64,000 bases of DNA from JBBDJB01 sp040880125 (GTDB lineage: Bacteria > Planctomycetota > Planctomycetia > Pirellulales > JBBDJB01). The position numbers and the translations under genes were made by a program. The stretch covers positions 174,365 through 238,364 of the forward strand of contig JBBDJB010000056.1 in the NCBI GenBank assembly GCA_040880125.1, given 5' to 3'. How positions within the stretch are numbered: the stretch's first letter is position 1; every line of letters starts with the position of its first letter. Shown one piece after another: positions 8,660 through 16,762 of this stretch. The notes under the pieces were generated by a model that was not told where the DNA came from, searched no databases, and worked only from the letters and a program-made list of their open reading frames with translations.

Positions 8660-9748
8660 ATGCGCGACCCCCTCGCAACGCCGCTGATGCAGATCGACGC
8701 CGAGGTGGTGCGCCGCAACCTGCGCCGACTGGTCGATTACGCCGCCGAGTACGGGCTGCTGATTCGGCCCCACACGAAGACGCACAAGTCCAAGCACGTT
8801 GCCGAGATGCAATTGCACGAGGACTCCATTGGCCTGACGGTGGCCAAAGTGGGCGAGGCGGAAGTGATGTCCCAGGTCGGTGATGATCTGCTTCTCGCCT
8901 TTCCTGCGCTCGACAAGGCCCGCACGAAGCGCCTGGCCCAGCTCGCGCTGCACAAGACGGTCCGCGTGGCTATCGACAGCATGGAAGCAGCCGACGCACT
9001 GGGTGCCGCGGCACGGGCCACCCGCGGCACGATCGGCATCCTGATCGAGCAGGACGTCGGCTTTCATCGCACCGGGGTGCAAACCGCCAGCGCAGCGCTG
9101 CGGTTGGCCGCCCATGTCGACAGCGCAGCGGGGCTGCGTCTCGACGGGCTGATGTGCTACCCCGGACACGTCTGGATGCCCGCCGACCAACAGGAACCGG
9201 CCCTGCAGCAGATCTCCGACCTGTTGCACGCCACACTGGTGCTCTGGTCGGACCATGGGCTGGAAGCCGGCATCGTCTCCGGCGGATCGACGCCCACCGC
9301 GTACCAGTCGCACCACATTCCCGAGCTGACTGAAATTCGCCCCGGTACGTACGTCTACAACGACATGAACACCGTCCGCGGCGGATATTGCACGCTGGAC
9401 GACTGTGCCGTCCGATTGATCGCCACGGTGGTCAGCAACGCCGTGCCGGGTCAGGTGGTGATCGACGCCGGCAGCAAGACGCTCACCTCGGACCGCTGCG
9501 TGCCCGCTCCGGATGCCGGCTTCGGCTACATTACTGAATATCCGCAGGCGGTCATTACGAAGCTAAGTGAGGAGCACGGGCAGGTCGACGTGACCGCCTG
9601 TCCGCAACCTCCCAAACTCGGCGAGCGTGTCAGCATCATTCCCAATCACATCTGCCCGTGCGTCAATCTGCAGACGGCGGTCTGGTGGCAGGAAGCCGAG
9701 GGTCGCTCCGCGGAGATGGTCGTCGACGCCCGGGGGATGCTCTCGTGA
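8660..9748 (+). CDS. D-threonine aldolase / D-serine dehydratase-like PLP enzyme (DSD1 family)
   Basis: A 362-residue fold-type III PLP enzyme with an alanine racemase-like N-terminal barrel. The PLP lysine lies in the RPHTKTHK segment (residues 36-43). The C-terminal metal-binding segment IIPNHICPCVNLQ supplies the conserved His and Cys ligands seen in D-serine dehydratase and D-threonine aldolase. Expected substrates are D-hydroxy amino acids; which one cannot be told. The gene overlaps the following dipeptidase by four bases (GTGA), so translation is probably coupled. The pairing suggests use of D-amino acids from peptidoglycan or peptides. Confidence 0.9.
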   Translation: MRDPLATPLMQIDAEVVRRNLRRLVDYAAEYGLLIRPHTKTHKSKHVAEMQLHEDSIGLTVAKVGEAEVMSQVGDDLLLAFPALDKARTKRLAQLALHKTVRVAIDSMEAADALGAAARATRGTIGILIEQDVGFHRTGVQTASAALRLAAHVDSAAGLRLDGLMCYPGHVWMPADQQEPALQQISDLLHATLVLWSDHGLEAGIVSGGSTPTAYQSHHIPELTEIRPGTYVYNDMNTVRGGYCTLDDCAVRLIATVVSNAVPGQVVIDAGSKTLTSDRCVPAPDAGFGYITEYPQAVITKLSEEHGQVDVTACPQPPKLGERVSIIPNHICPCVNLQTAVWWQEAEGRSAEMVVDARGMLS

Positions 9749-10854
9749 ACCGCAACACCGCCAGGCCGATCATCGACTCGCACCTCGACCTGGCGTGGAA
9801 CGCGCTCTCCTTCAATCGCGACCAGACCGAGCCGCTTTCGACGCTCAACGAGCGCGAAGCGCCGATGGACGATCTGCCCGCGCGCGGCCGGGCAACCACG
9901 TGTCTTCCCGAAATGCGCCGCGGCGCCATCGGCGTCTGCCTGGCGACGATCCTCTGCCGGGCGAAACGTCACGTGCAGCCCGCCGCCGGACACGCCCGCA
10001 CCGACCTCGACTATGGCACGCAGGAAATCGCCTACGGCATCGGGCAGGGGCAGCTTGCCTACTACCGGGCGATGGAGCGCCGGGGGCTGATGCGGATGAT
10101 CGGCACCGCCGACGACCTTGAACAGCATTGGCGCGCCTGGGTCGACTCGGACGGCGCGGAGGACACGCCGCTGGGGTACATCCTCGCTATGGAAGGGGCC
10201 GACCCGATCATCGACCCGGCCCAGGCGGCCGACTGGTGGGACGACGGTCTGCGGAGCGTGATGCTCGCACACTACGGCACGAGCCACTACGCCGTCGGCA
10301 CCGGCGAGAGCGGCCCGGTTTCTCCGCGCGGGATTGAGCTCTTGCGCGAGTTCCAGCAGCTCGGGATGATCCTCGACGTCACCCACCTGTGCGACGAGAG
10401 CTTCTTCCAGGCGCTGGACCATTTCAGCGGACCGGTGATGGCCAGCCACACGAATTGCCGCGCATTGGTGCCGGGCGATCGGCAATTCTCCGATGAGCAG
10501 ATCCACCTCCTGATCGAGCGCGGCGCCGTCATCGGCGCGGTGCTGGACGCGTGGATGCTGCGGCCCGGCTGGAAGCGAGGAAAGTCGAGGCCGGAGGGGC
10601 TCACGCTGGCGGCGGTCGCGGACCACGTCGACCACGTCTGCCAGCTTGCCGGCAACTGCCGCCATGCCGCGCTGGGCAGCGATCTGGACGGCGGATTCGG
10701 AACCGAGCAAACGCCCGAGGATGTGCGATCGATCGCCGACTTGCAGAACCTGGCCCCGATCCTTCTTGATCGCGGTTACAGCCAATCCGACATGGATGCC
10801 ATTTTCCACGGCAACTGGCTGCGATACTTCCGCGAGCATCTGCCGCGCGGTTAA
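9745..10854 (+). CDS. Membrane dipeptidase, peptidase M19 family
   Basis: A 369-residue zinc dipeptidase of the renal dipeptidase family, which hydrolyses dipeptides, often with a D-residue at the C-terminal position. Family landmarks are the N-terminal metal motif IIDSHLDLAW (HxD), the bridging-ligand region AMEGADPI, ILDVTHLCDE, MASHTNCRAL and the C-terminal LGSDLDGGFG. No signal peptide is seen, so the product is probably cytoplasmic. The GTG start at 9745 overlaps the preceding stop codon and is preferred over an earlier in-frame ATG, which would lie deep in the previous gene. Together with the upstream PLP enzyme it may feed D-amino acids into catabolism. Confidence 0.93.
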   Translation: MNRNTARPIIDSHLDLAWNALSFNRDQTEPLSTLNEREAPMDDLPARGRATTCLPEMRRGAIGVCLATILCRAKRHVQPAAGHARTDLDYGTQEIAYGIGQGQLAYYRAMERRGLMRMIGTADDLEQHWRAWVDSDGAEDTPLGYILAMEGADPIIDPAQAADWWDDGLRSVMLAHYGTSHYAVGTGESGPVSPRGIELLREFQQLGMILDVTHLCDESFFQALDHFSGPVMASHTNCRALVPGDRQFSDEQIHLLIERGAVIGAVLDAWMLRPGWKRGKSRPEGLTLAAVADHVDHVCQLAGNCRHAALGSDLDGGFGTEQTPEDVRSIADLQNLAPILLDRGYSQSDMDAIFHGNWLRYFREHLPRG

Positions 10855-10908
10855 CTGACGGCGGCCGAGAATTCCGAGTCTCAAGGCTGCTTGTGTTACA
10901 CATTCGAG

Positions 10909-10993
10909 GGAAATGGGACTGGCTGCTTATCGCAAAATCGCGGGAAGTACCTCGAGCGGGCCGCAGCGGCGATAAGATGCCTGTCCCATTTCC
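10909..10993. repeat. REP-like 85-bp imperfect palindrome
   Basis: A long hairpin whose outer arms GGAAATGGGAC (10909-10919) and GTCCCATTTCC (10983-10993) are perfect complements. The inner arms CTTATCGC (10926-10933) and GCGATAAG (10969-10976) are also perfect. The six-base linkers on each side pair in part, so about 22 of 25 positions match, around a 35-base loop. It lies in the gap between the dipeptidase gene and mgsA. The form is that of repeats moved by REP-associated tyrosine transposases; no transposase is nearby. Confidence 0.75.
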
Positions 10994-11123
10994 AACGTGC
11001 AAGCGCGGCAAAAAAAGGGGGCAGGCACGTCGCAAAGCCGCTCTTGTGCGTCAGATGCCGGCGGCCGCGGCTATGCCGGCGGGATGTGCTAAGACGAATT
11101 CCATCCGGTGAGAAAGGCCGCCC

Positions 11124-11543
11124 ATGAACGTCGCCCTGATCGCTCACGATGAAAAGAAGGACGATATGCTGGCGTTCGTGGGGCAGCATCGCGAGTTCTT
11201 CGCCGGCTGCTCGCTGGTGGCCACCGGCCAGACCGGAAAGATGCTCTCCGATCGCCTGAACCTGCCAATCGAACGCGTGGCACACGGGCCGCAAGGGGGC
11301 GATTTGATCATCGGCGGCCGCGTTGCGCTGGGCGAAATCGACGCGATCCTGTTTTTCCGTGATCCGCTGACCGCCCAGCCCCACGAGCCGGACGTTTCGG
11401 CCCTGATGCGGGTGTGCGACGTTCACGCCGTGCCGCTGGCCACCAACCGGTCCACAGCCGAGGGCGTCGTCGTCTGGCTGAAGGAGCGGGCTGGACAGGA
11501 AAAGCAAGGTCCCGCTGTGCGGAACGATCCGGTATCGGGATAA
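11124..11543 (+). CDS. mgsA: Methylglyoxal synthase
   Basis: Converts dihydroxyacetone phosphate to methylglyoxal and phosphate, a bypass of lower glycolysis used when phosphate is short or sugar phosphates build up. The 139-residue length is that of the family. Conserved segments are NVALIAHDEKK at the start, ATGQTGKML, the GPQGGDLIIGG region with the catalytic aspartate, DPLTAQPHEPD with the active-site histidine, and ATNRSTAEG. A GGTGAGAAAGG sequence just upstream can serve as the ribosome site. The gene stands alone between a REP-like repeat and an AT-rich island. Confidence 0.96.
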   Translation: MNVALIAHDEKKDDMLAFVGQHREFFAGCSLVATGQTGKMLSDRLNLPIERVAHGPQGGDLIIGGRVALGEIDAILFFRDPLTAQPHEPDVSALMRVCDVHAVPLATNRSTAEGVVVWLKERAGQEKQGPAVRNDPVSG

Positions 11544-11611
11544 GCGACCGTTCGTCCCCCCGGACCCGAAGCTGACAGCGAAAAATATGTTCATTTTTAA
11601 ATTATAAGACC

Positions 11612-11640
11612 TTGCTTTTAAAAATCAAAGAGTGTATTAT
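11612..11640 (+). promoter_or_regulatory. Candidate sigma-70-type promoter in AT-rich island
   Basis: TTGCTT (11612-11617), a 17-base spacer and TATTAT (11635-11640) give good -35 and -10 boxes reading to the right. The surroundings are far richer in A and T than the rest of the window, so a chance match is more likely than elsewhere. It would transcribe toward the terminator-like structure at 11775-11806. Confidence 0.4.
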
Positions 11641-11646
11641 GTGGAA

Positions 11647-11806
11647 TGCGTTTCCAGCACTACATGCGAACTGTGTCGAACTCTGCGATTGCCGTTCATC
11701 CGGAAATCTTTGAAAATAAAGTAGTTTAAACACACTAGATATCGCCTCCAATTGAACGGAGCCGAAACGACCATCCCCCCAACTTCTCAAGAGAGGGGGC
11801 CTTTTT
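11647..11806 (+). ncRNA. Candidate small RNA between promoter-like and terminator-like signals
   Basis: About 160 bases lie between a promoter-like sequence (11612-11640) and a stem followed by a T run (11775-11806). No protein of convincing codon use fits the interval. Neither neighbour explains a transcript here: mgsA ends at 11543 and the next gene begins near 12231. The exact 5' end is an estimate from the -10 box. I do not recognise an RNA family. Confidence 0.3.
11775..11806 (+). terminator. Candidate rho-independent terminator
   Basis: CCCCC (11776-11780) can pair with GGGGG (11795-11799), with an inner TCT/AGA pairing, and is followed by CC and five T (11802-11806). The stem has a four-base bulge on the left side, which lowers confidence. 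The T run could also pair with a downstream A run at 11833-11837 in an alternative hairpin. Confidence 0.4.
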
Positions 11807-12230
11807 CAACACTTCTCGAAACAGGGTGTTGCAAAAACCTGAGGAAAACGTCACCCCGCCCCGACCGGCGCGGCCTAGGGACGCTGACTTTTTCAACGAA
11901 CATGGGGCCCCCCCTTAAAGGCGCGTTGCGAAAAGCCGGCGCCGGGAGGAGGTCCGATCAACCACGGGACTCGTACACGGTAAGATGTTGAAAGTGGACC
12001 CGGCTCTGAGCACGGGATTTACGGCGACGGGCAGGTCCGCTGATGCGGCGCGCCTGTGCCAGTTTTCCAACGGCGGATGCGGAGCCCGAACACAGGCCCA
12101 CGTGCTGCATCGCCAGCCCTAACCCGAGAACATGCAAGGGAAACCTGCGAGCCAACGCAGGAAGGCAAACTGTCTGGTGCAAAGCACGGATCCATTTCCG
12201 GATAGACTCAGCGACGATGGCGCACCACCG

Positions 12231-13379
12231 ATGACTTCACCCCCCGACTCCAACGCCATATCCCCGCCGGAAGCGGCAGCCCAAGCTGGCCCCGACATGC
12301 TGACGCCGGCACGCGCGGTTACTCGCCAGTCGTCTCGGTCATCGAGTAACGATGGAGTATCACCGGGCGCCAAACGCAGCCTCGGCCAGACTCTGTCGGC
12401 GAAGCTGGTGACGCCCGGCGCCTTGTGGCGGGTCACCGCCGTGCTGGCGATTCTGGCTCTGCTTCGGATCGTGGCGCACGACGCCACGCTACTGCTGGTT
12501 TGGGTGAACTCCTTCACTTTGTATGTCTACCTGCCGGCGTATGCTGTGCTGCTGTGCGCACTGGTGTTGCGACGTAAACGCCTGGCTGTTGTGGCGGCCG
12601 GCATCGTCGCGTGCCATCTCGCCTGGGTCGGGCCGGGTTTCCTCCCGGCCGGTTCGCTTCCGCCACATCTGGCCGACGCGCCGACGATCCGAATCGTCTC
12701 GGCAAATGTCTTGTTCAGCAACGACCAACACGAAGCGTTGATCGCGGAAATCGATCGGCATGAGCCGGATGTTTTCGTGCTGATTGAATACGCTCACCCG
12801 TGGAGAGAGGCACTGCGCGGCCAGTCAATGTTCAAACGCTTTCCGCATCGCATCGAGTCGCCCCGAGCGGATGCCTTCGGCATCGCCATGTTCTCCAAGG
12901 TGCCGCTGACAGACGCCCGCATCTGGACCATTGAAGGACTGCCGGTAGCTCGGGCGAGGGTTCGGCTCGGCGGGCGCGACGTCGAGATCTTCGGCATCCA
13001 CCCGCCGCCGCCCAAGCGCAGTGCTCAACTACGGCAGTCCACCGCGTTTTGGGAAGTGTTACGTGCGGAGTTGAAAGGCCTGCCGCATCCAGTCATCGTG
13101 GTTGGAGACTTCAACGCCACTGTATACTCGCACGCTTACGGGCAGTTGCTGGCCGACGGGCTCGTCAGCGCGCACCAGCAGCGCGGCCGCGGCTTTGCCA
13201 CGAGCTGGCCCAACGGCCAGACGTTGATCCCTCCGATACGCATTGACCATGCGATGTTCGCCCCGGAATTAGCATGCGTGCGGGTTTGCGAGGGAAGGGG
13301 AGCCGGCTCCGACCATAAGCCGATCATCGTGGATATCGCCGCGCCGGTCGACGCGTCGCAACATAGTCGCGAGGATTAA
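12231..13379 (+). CDS. Membrane-anchored endonuclease/exonuclease/phosphatase family protein
   Basis: After a low-complexity start, three hydrophobic segments lie at roughly residues 65-135. They are followed by an EEP (DNase I/inositol phosphatase-like) domain to the end. Motifs include RIVSANVLF, the PDVFVLIEY segment with the metal-binding glutamate, VVGDFNATVYS (Asp and Asn of the active site) and GSDHKPIIVDI with the catalytic histidine. The substrate could be nucleic acid, a phospholipid head group or another phosphoester, facing outside if the topology is as in related YafD/EEP membrane proteins. The frame is open upstream to 12132; ATG 12231 was chosen, with moderate certainty. It is 66 bases before the exported methyltransferase. 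Confidence 0.85.
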   Translation: MTSPPDSNAISPPEAAAQAGPDMLTPARAVTRQSSRSSSNDGVSPGAKRSLGQTLSAKLVTPGALWRVTAVLAILALLRIVAHDATLLLVWVNSFTLYVYLPAYAVLLCALVLRRKRLAVVAAGIVACHLAWVGPGFLPAGSLPPHLADAPTIRIVSANVLFSNDQHEALIAEIDRHEPDVFVLIEYAHPWREALRGQSMFKRFPHRIESPRADAFGIAMFSKVPLTDARIWTIEGLPVARARVRLGGRDVEIFGIHPPPPKRSAQLRQSTAFWEVLRAELKGLPHPVIVVGDFNATVYSHAYGQLLADGLVSAHQQRGRGFATSWPNGQTLIPPIRIDHAMFAPELACVRVCEGRGAGSDHKPIIVDIAAPVDASQHSRED

Positions 13380-13445
13380 GTCGTGGTGCCGCGATGCGGC
13401 AACGCGTCGGCCGCGCGAACTCTTACTCGTAACGAGAGGGACGCC

Positions 13446-14189
13446 ATGTCTCGCTTTCACAACATCAAGCAAATCGCCGCCTGCCTGATCGCCTTCAGCA
13501 TTGCGCTCCCACGTGCTACGGCGCAAGACGATGCGATTCCTGCTCCGCTGGAGACGTACAAGGGCCGGCGGATCGCGCAGACCATGCACTACACCGGCGC
13601 GCCGTGGCTGACGCGGGAATCCCGACAACGCGAAGAGGACAGCGCCACCTTGATGAAAGTTCTCGACGTGAAGCCGGGACAAACGGTCTGCGATTTGGGG
13701 TGCGGCAACGGCTTCTACTCGCTCAAGCTTGCCCGGCTCGTCGGACCGCAGGGCAAGGTCCTCGCCGTGGACATACAGCCGCAGATGCTGGAGTTTTTGC
13801 GGCAGCGGGCCGGCGCCGAGCGACTGCAAAACATTCAGCCCGTGCTGGGCACGCTCGTCGATCCAAGGCTGCCGGAAGAGTCTGTCGATCTGGTGCTATT
13901 GGTCGACGTCTATCACGAGTTTTCGCATCCCGAGCACATGCTCGGGGCCATTCGCCGTAGTCTCAAGCCCAGCGGCCGCGTTGCGCTGGTCGAATTCCGC
14001 GCGGAAGACCCGGAAGTGCCGATCAAGCCGCTGCACAAGATGAGCAAAGAGCAGATCATGAAGGAGTTTCCGCCCAATGGTTTCAAGCTTGCCGATCAGT
14101 ACGATGACCTTCCGTGGCAGCACGTGATGTTCTTTCAGCGAGACGACGCGCCGAGCGAATCCACGGCCGACGCCGGCGAAAACCGCTGA
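13446..14189 (+). CDS. Class I SAM-dependent methyltransferase with signal peptide
   Basis: A 247-residue protein with a Rossmann methyltransferase core: motif I VCDLGCGNGFYS, then VLAVDIQPQML for the acidic residue that binds the ribose, and LVLLVDVYHEF (motif IV region). The N-terminus has a basic start, a hydrophobic core (ACLIAFSIALP) and a cleavage-like ATAQDD, a typical Sec signal. Export of a SAM-dependent enzyme is puzzling because SAM is cytosolic, but planctomycetes encode many such proteins. ATG 13446 was chosen because it begins the signal; the earlier GTG adds 21 residues. The substrate is unknown. Confidence 0.88.
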   Translation: MSRFHNIKQIAACLIAFSIALPRATAQDDAIPAPLETYKGRRIAQTMHYTGAPWLTRESRQREEDSATLMKVLDVKPGQTVCDLGCGNGFYSLKLARLVGPQGKVLAVDIQPQMLEFLRQRAGAERLQNIQPVLGTLVDPRLPEESVDLVLLVDVYHEFSHPEHMLGAIRRSLKPSGRVALVEFRAEDPEVPIKPLHKMSKEQIMKEFPPNGFKLADQYDDLPWQHVMFFQRDDAPSESTADAGENR

Positions 14190-14673
14190 TTGCGCCCACT
14201 TCGGCAAGCGAGAATCCCTGGGCGATTCACGCCGGTGCCGACTGAGCCCCAGCGGGGCTTTCCGGGGTAGCCGCACCAAGCGGCAGGGATTCCGGGCCAG
14301 GAAATCCGCGCAAACCCCTCTCCTAAAAGGATTTGCAATCCAACTGCGATTTCCGATCCTGGCCTCGGGAGACGATTGGTCTCCATGGATTCGCAAACGG
14401 AGACTTTCAAGAAATGCCGCCCCCGGAGGCGATTTCGTTGCAACCGCCGGATATCGTCATTAGAATGCCAGATATGCGGGTTTCTCAGAAGAAGTGGTTT
14501 GGGCCTATGGCCCTGACCGGCAAAAGAACTTTGGACGGTCCGCTAATGAAGGCATAGCTACGGACTTCGCGCAATATGTATTTTCGCGCCCAAGGTCTGT
14601 AGCGACACAAGACGAGTGCGGGACGTTTCACGTCGAGATCGTGCCGTAACTCGCCTTACGAATAGAGACAGGC
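14190..14673. other. 484-base intergenic region
   Basis: No gene supported. One perfect six-base inverted repeat, GGAGAC (14368-14373) and GTCTCC (14379-14384) with a five-base loop, has no T run and is not a clear terminator. The promoter of the sigma-54 activator gene should lie here, but I found no convincing boxes. Confidence 0.5.
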
Positions 14674-15708
14674 ATGGTTGATTCGAGTGTCGCTCCCTCG
14701 ATCGGATCGCTGTTGACAGCGCGGCCGGAACAGGCCGAAAGCTGGGTGCTGGGCAGCAATGCCCACGTCCGCCGGATCGCTCGCCACGTCGAGCGTGCCG
14801 CGGAGGTGGAATGCACCGTATTGGTTTCTGGTGAAACGGGCACCGGTAAAGAAGTCTGGGCCCGTGTTCTTCACAAGATTGGGCCCCGTTCTCGGGGACC
14901 GTTCGTTCCCGTCAATTGCGCCGCCTTGACGGCCACGCTGGCCGAAAGCCAGTTGTTCGGTCATGAGAAGGGCGCATTCACCGGCGCCGCCGGCCGCTCG
15001 CTCGGTGTGTTCCGCGCGGCCGAGGGCGGTATCGTCTTTCTCGATGAGGTGGGCGAAATGCCGCCCAGTCTTCAGCCCAAGTTGCTACGCGTGCTGCAAC
15101 AGCGCGAAGTCACGCCCGTCGGTGCTTCGCGTCCGGTGATCGTCGACGTTCAGGTGATCGCTGCCACCAATCGCGACCTGGAGCAGGAAGTCGCCGCCGG
15201 CAACTTCCGCGAGGATCTTTTCTACCGCCTCAATATGGTCGAGTTGAAGGTTCCGCCGCTGCGTGAGCGGCCCGACGACATCCCCACGTTCGTCGACTTC
15301 TTCTCGCGGCGCTTCGCCTCCCGCTACGGTGCCGAGGTCTGGAAGCCAACGCCAGACGACCTGCATGAGTTCTGCAGCTATCGCTGGCCGGGCAATATCC
15401 GGCAGTTGTCGCACATCATTGAGCAGGCGTACGTGTTGAACTGCACGCCCATGCTGCCGGTTCGTCGCGACGACGGCCAGGCCAACGATAACTTGCCCTT
15501 TTTCGATCTGACGCGGTTGCGAGAGACGGCAGTGCGCCAGGCGCTGGAGCGCACCCGCGGCCATAAGGCCCGGGCGGCGAAGCTGTTGGGCGTTCATCCC
15601 AACACGATGACGCGGCTGGTTTCACAACTCGACGCAGACGGCCCACATTCTCGACCGGGTGAAAACGGCGCCGCCAACGGCTCGCACGACCAGTCCGAAG
15701 CTCCGTAG
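14674..15708 (+). CDS. Sigma-54-interacting transcriptional activator without receiver domain
   Basis: A 344-residue bacterial enhancer-binding protein. The AAA+ domain spans about residues 25-250: Walker A GETGTGKE (53-60), the sigma-54 contact loop GAFTGA (100-105), Walker B VFLDEV (121-126) and the arginine-finger region FREDLFYRLN. A Fis-type helix-turn-helix closes the protein (GHKARAAKLLGVHPNTMTRLV). Only about 25 residues precede the AAA+ domain, so there is no receiver, GAF or PAS domain and control must come from another protein, as in PspF-like activators. A soluble histidine kinase is encoded convergently 1 kb away, but without a receiver a direct pair is unlikely. Confidence 0.93.
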   Translation: MVDSSVAPSIGSLLTARPEQAESWVLGSNAHVRRIARHVERAAEVECTVLVSGETGTGKEVWARVLHKIGPRSRGPFVPVNCAALTATLAESQLFGHEKGAFTGAAGRSLGVFRAAEGGIVFLDEVGEMPPSLQPKLLRVLQQREVTPVGASRPVIVDVQVIAATNRDLEQEVAAGNFREDLFYRLNMVELKVPPLRERPDDIPTFVDFFSRRFASRYGAEVWKPTPDDLHEFCSYRWPGNIRQLSHIIEQAYVLNCTPMLPVRRDDGQANDNLPFFDLTRLRETAVRQALERTRGHKARAAKLLGVHPNTMTRLVSQLDADGPHSRPGENGAANGSHDQSEAP

Positions 15709-15914
15709 TCGCGTCACTGCAAGCACGCGGCGTAGACGACTTTCTCGACGCCAACTCATTCGAACCGCGCGTCCCGGCATAAGTCTCTCCCGCCTGAAGC
15801 GGTCGCCGGTGATCCGATCTTGCATCTGCTGGCAGTTTTCGGCACACTTCTGCCCCGCTCCATCCGTCCATCTGCGGTGGCATGCGGTTTTCGATTTGCG
15901 AGGTAGTGCCGCCT

Positions 15915-16655
15915 ATGTCCGTTCGCGCAATTGCAATCCTGTTGGCGACGCTGCCGGCCGGGTGCGCACTGGCGCCGCCCGAGCCGTGGTACGGCACGGC
16001 TGAAGTGATGCCGCTGCCGCCGGTCGCCGCGACTGCGCCGTTCGCAACTGCACCGCTTGCAACTGCGCCAGTTGCCATTGGACCACCTGTTACCGCACCG
16101 TTTACTGCCGCGCCAGTGATCGCATCCAACCCGCTGTTCGTGCCGGTGGGAAATTATGACTTCGCCTGGGATCAACTCGTGGACGTGGTCGACGATTACT
16201 TCCGCATCGACACCGAGCAGCGCGTGCAGCCGGTCGGCAGCATCTGGACCGATGGCCGGCTGGAATCGTTCCCTCAGGGTGGAGCGACCTATCTCGAGCC
16301 GCATCGCCTCGACTCGATCGGCCGCTACAACCGGCTGGAGAGCACGCTGCAGTCGATCCGCCGAATCGCCACGCTACGCGCAACGCCGGCGGACGGTGGG
16401 CTGATGGTCGAGGTCATCGTCGAGAAGCAACTGGAAAATGTACCGCTGCCCGAACATGCGACCGCGGGCGCAGCCACCTTCCGCAGCATCAATTCCGTCG
16501 ATGATCCGCAGGAAGAGCTGGACGACCAGCTCGTGGACTTCCAGCAGTGGATTCCGCAGGGCCGGGACCTGGCGCTGGAGCAGCAGATACTTGCCGAAAT
16601 CGCGGCGCGGCTGGGCGGTTCCGTCCCCGTGCCGTTTCCAGGGCCGGGACACTAG
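15915..16655 (+). CDS. Probable lipoprotein with Ala/Pro/Thr-rich linker, function unknown
   Basis: A 246-residue exported protein. The signal sequence ends LPAGCALAPP, a near-lipobox with a cysteine suited to lipid attachment, though proline at -3 is unusual. Residues about 35-70 are a low-complexity linker built from TAP(F/L/V) repeats. The remaining 170 residues include an NYDFAWDQLVDVVDDYF segment and a LESTLQSIRRIATLRA segment, which I do not recognise. The pattern resembles planctomycete outer-membrane-associated lipoproteins. It ends just before a cluster of palindromic repeats that may stop transcription. Confidence 0.7.
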   Translation: MSVRAIAILLATLPAGCALAPPEPWYGTAEVMPLPPVAATAPFATAPLATAPVAIGPPVTAPFTAAPVIASNPLFVPVGNYDFAWDQLVDVVDDYFRIDTEQRVQPVGSIWTDGRLESFPQGGATYLEPHRLDSIGRYNRLESTLQSIRRIATLRATPADGGLMVEVIVEKQLENVPLPEHATAGAATFRSINSVDDPQEELDDQLVDFQQWIPQGRDLALEQQILAEIAARLGGSVPVPFPGPGH

Positions 16656-16664
16656 CAACGTCGC

Positions 16665-16687
16665 GGCACAGCCATTCCTGTCTGTGC
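16665..16687. repeat. Dispersed palindromic repeat, GGCACAGACATTCC family (copy 1)
   Basis: A variant of a roughly 26-bp palindromic unit whose two ends, GCACAGAC and GTCTGTGC, are complementary. It lies just after the stop codon of the lipoprotein gene. Other copies in the window are at 16728, 18194, 22938, 22971, 33452, 33473 and 58967. Confidence 0.8.
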
Positions 16688-16691
16688 GTCA

Positions 16692-16721
16692 GCCGGGTGC
16701 CACGGCGGGCTTGTCCCGCCG
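16692..16721 (+). repeat. Dispersed repeat, GTGCCACGGCGGG hairpin family (copy 1)
   Basis: Contains a perfect nine-base stem CACGGCGGG (16701-16709) / CCCGCCGTG (16715-16723) with loop CTTGT. A 30-base stretch is found again in inverted orientation at 36722-36751 with one difference. Confidence 0.8.
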
Positions 16722-16758
16722 TGCCCTGGCACAAACATTCCTGTCTGTGCCAGGGCAC
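16721..16758. repeat. 13-bp perfect inverted repeat containing GGCACAGACATTCC family (copy 2)
   Basis: GTGCCCTGGCACA (16721-16733) and TGTGCCAGGGCAC (16746-16758) are exact complements around a 12-base loop. The inner part (16728-16751) is a copy of the dispersed palindrome. It lies between two convergent genes, five bases from the stop of the histidine kinase gene, and could end transcription from both sides, though it lacks a T run. Confidence 0.85.
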
Positions 16759-16762
16759 GCTT

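Larger units (their letters stand above)
11544..12230. other. 687-base intergenic region with AT-rich island
   Basis: No credible protein-coding gene. Bases about 11575-11760 are strongly AT-rich compared with the window. A second hairpin, TTTTTCAACAC (11802-11812) with GTGTTGCAAAAA (11826-11837), overlaps the terminator candidate and looks like what is often seen at transposon ends. No transposase remnant was recognised. The rest (11840-12230) returns to high GC and shows nothing I can name. Confidence 0.6.

Noticed and set aside
14368..14384. Terminator after the exported methyltransferase
   Set aside because: The six-base stem is short and has no T run, and it is 180 bases from the stop codon.
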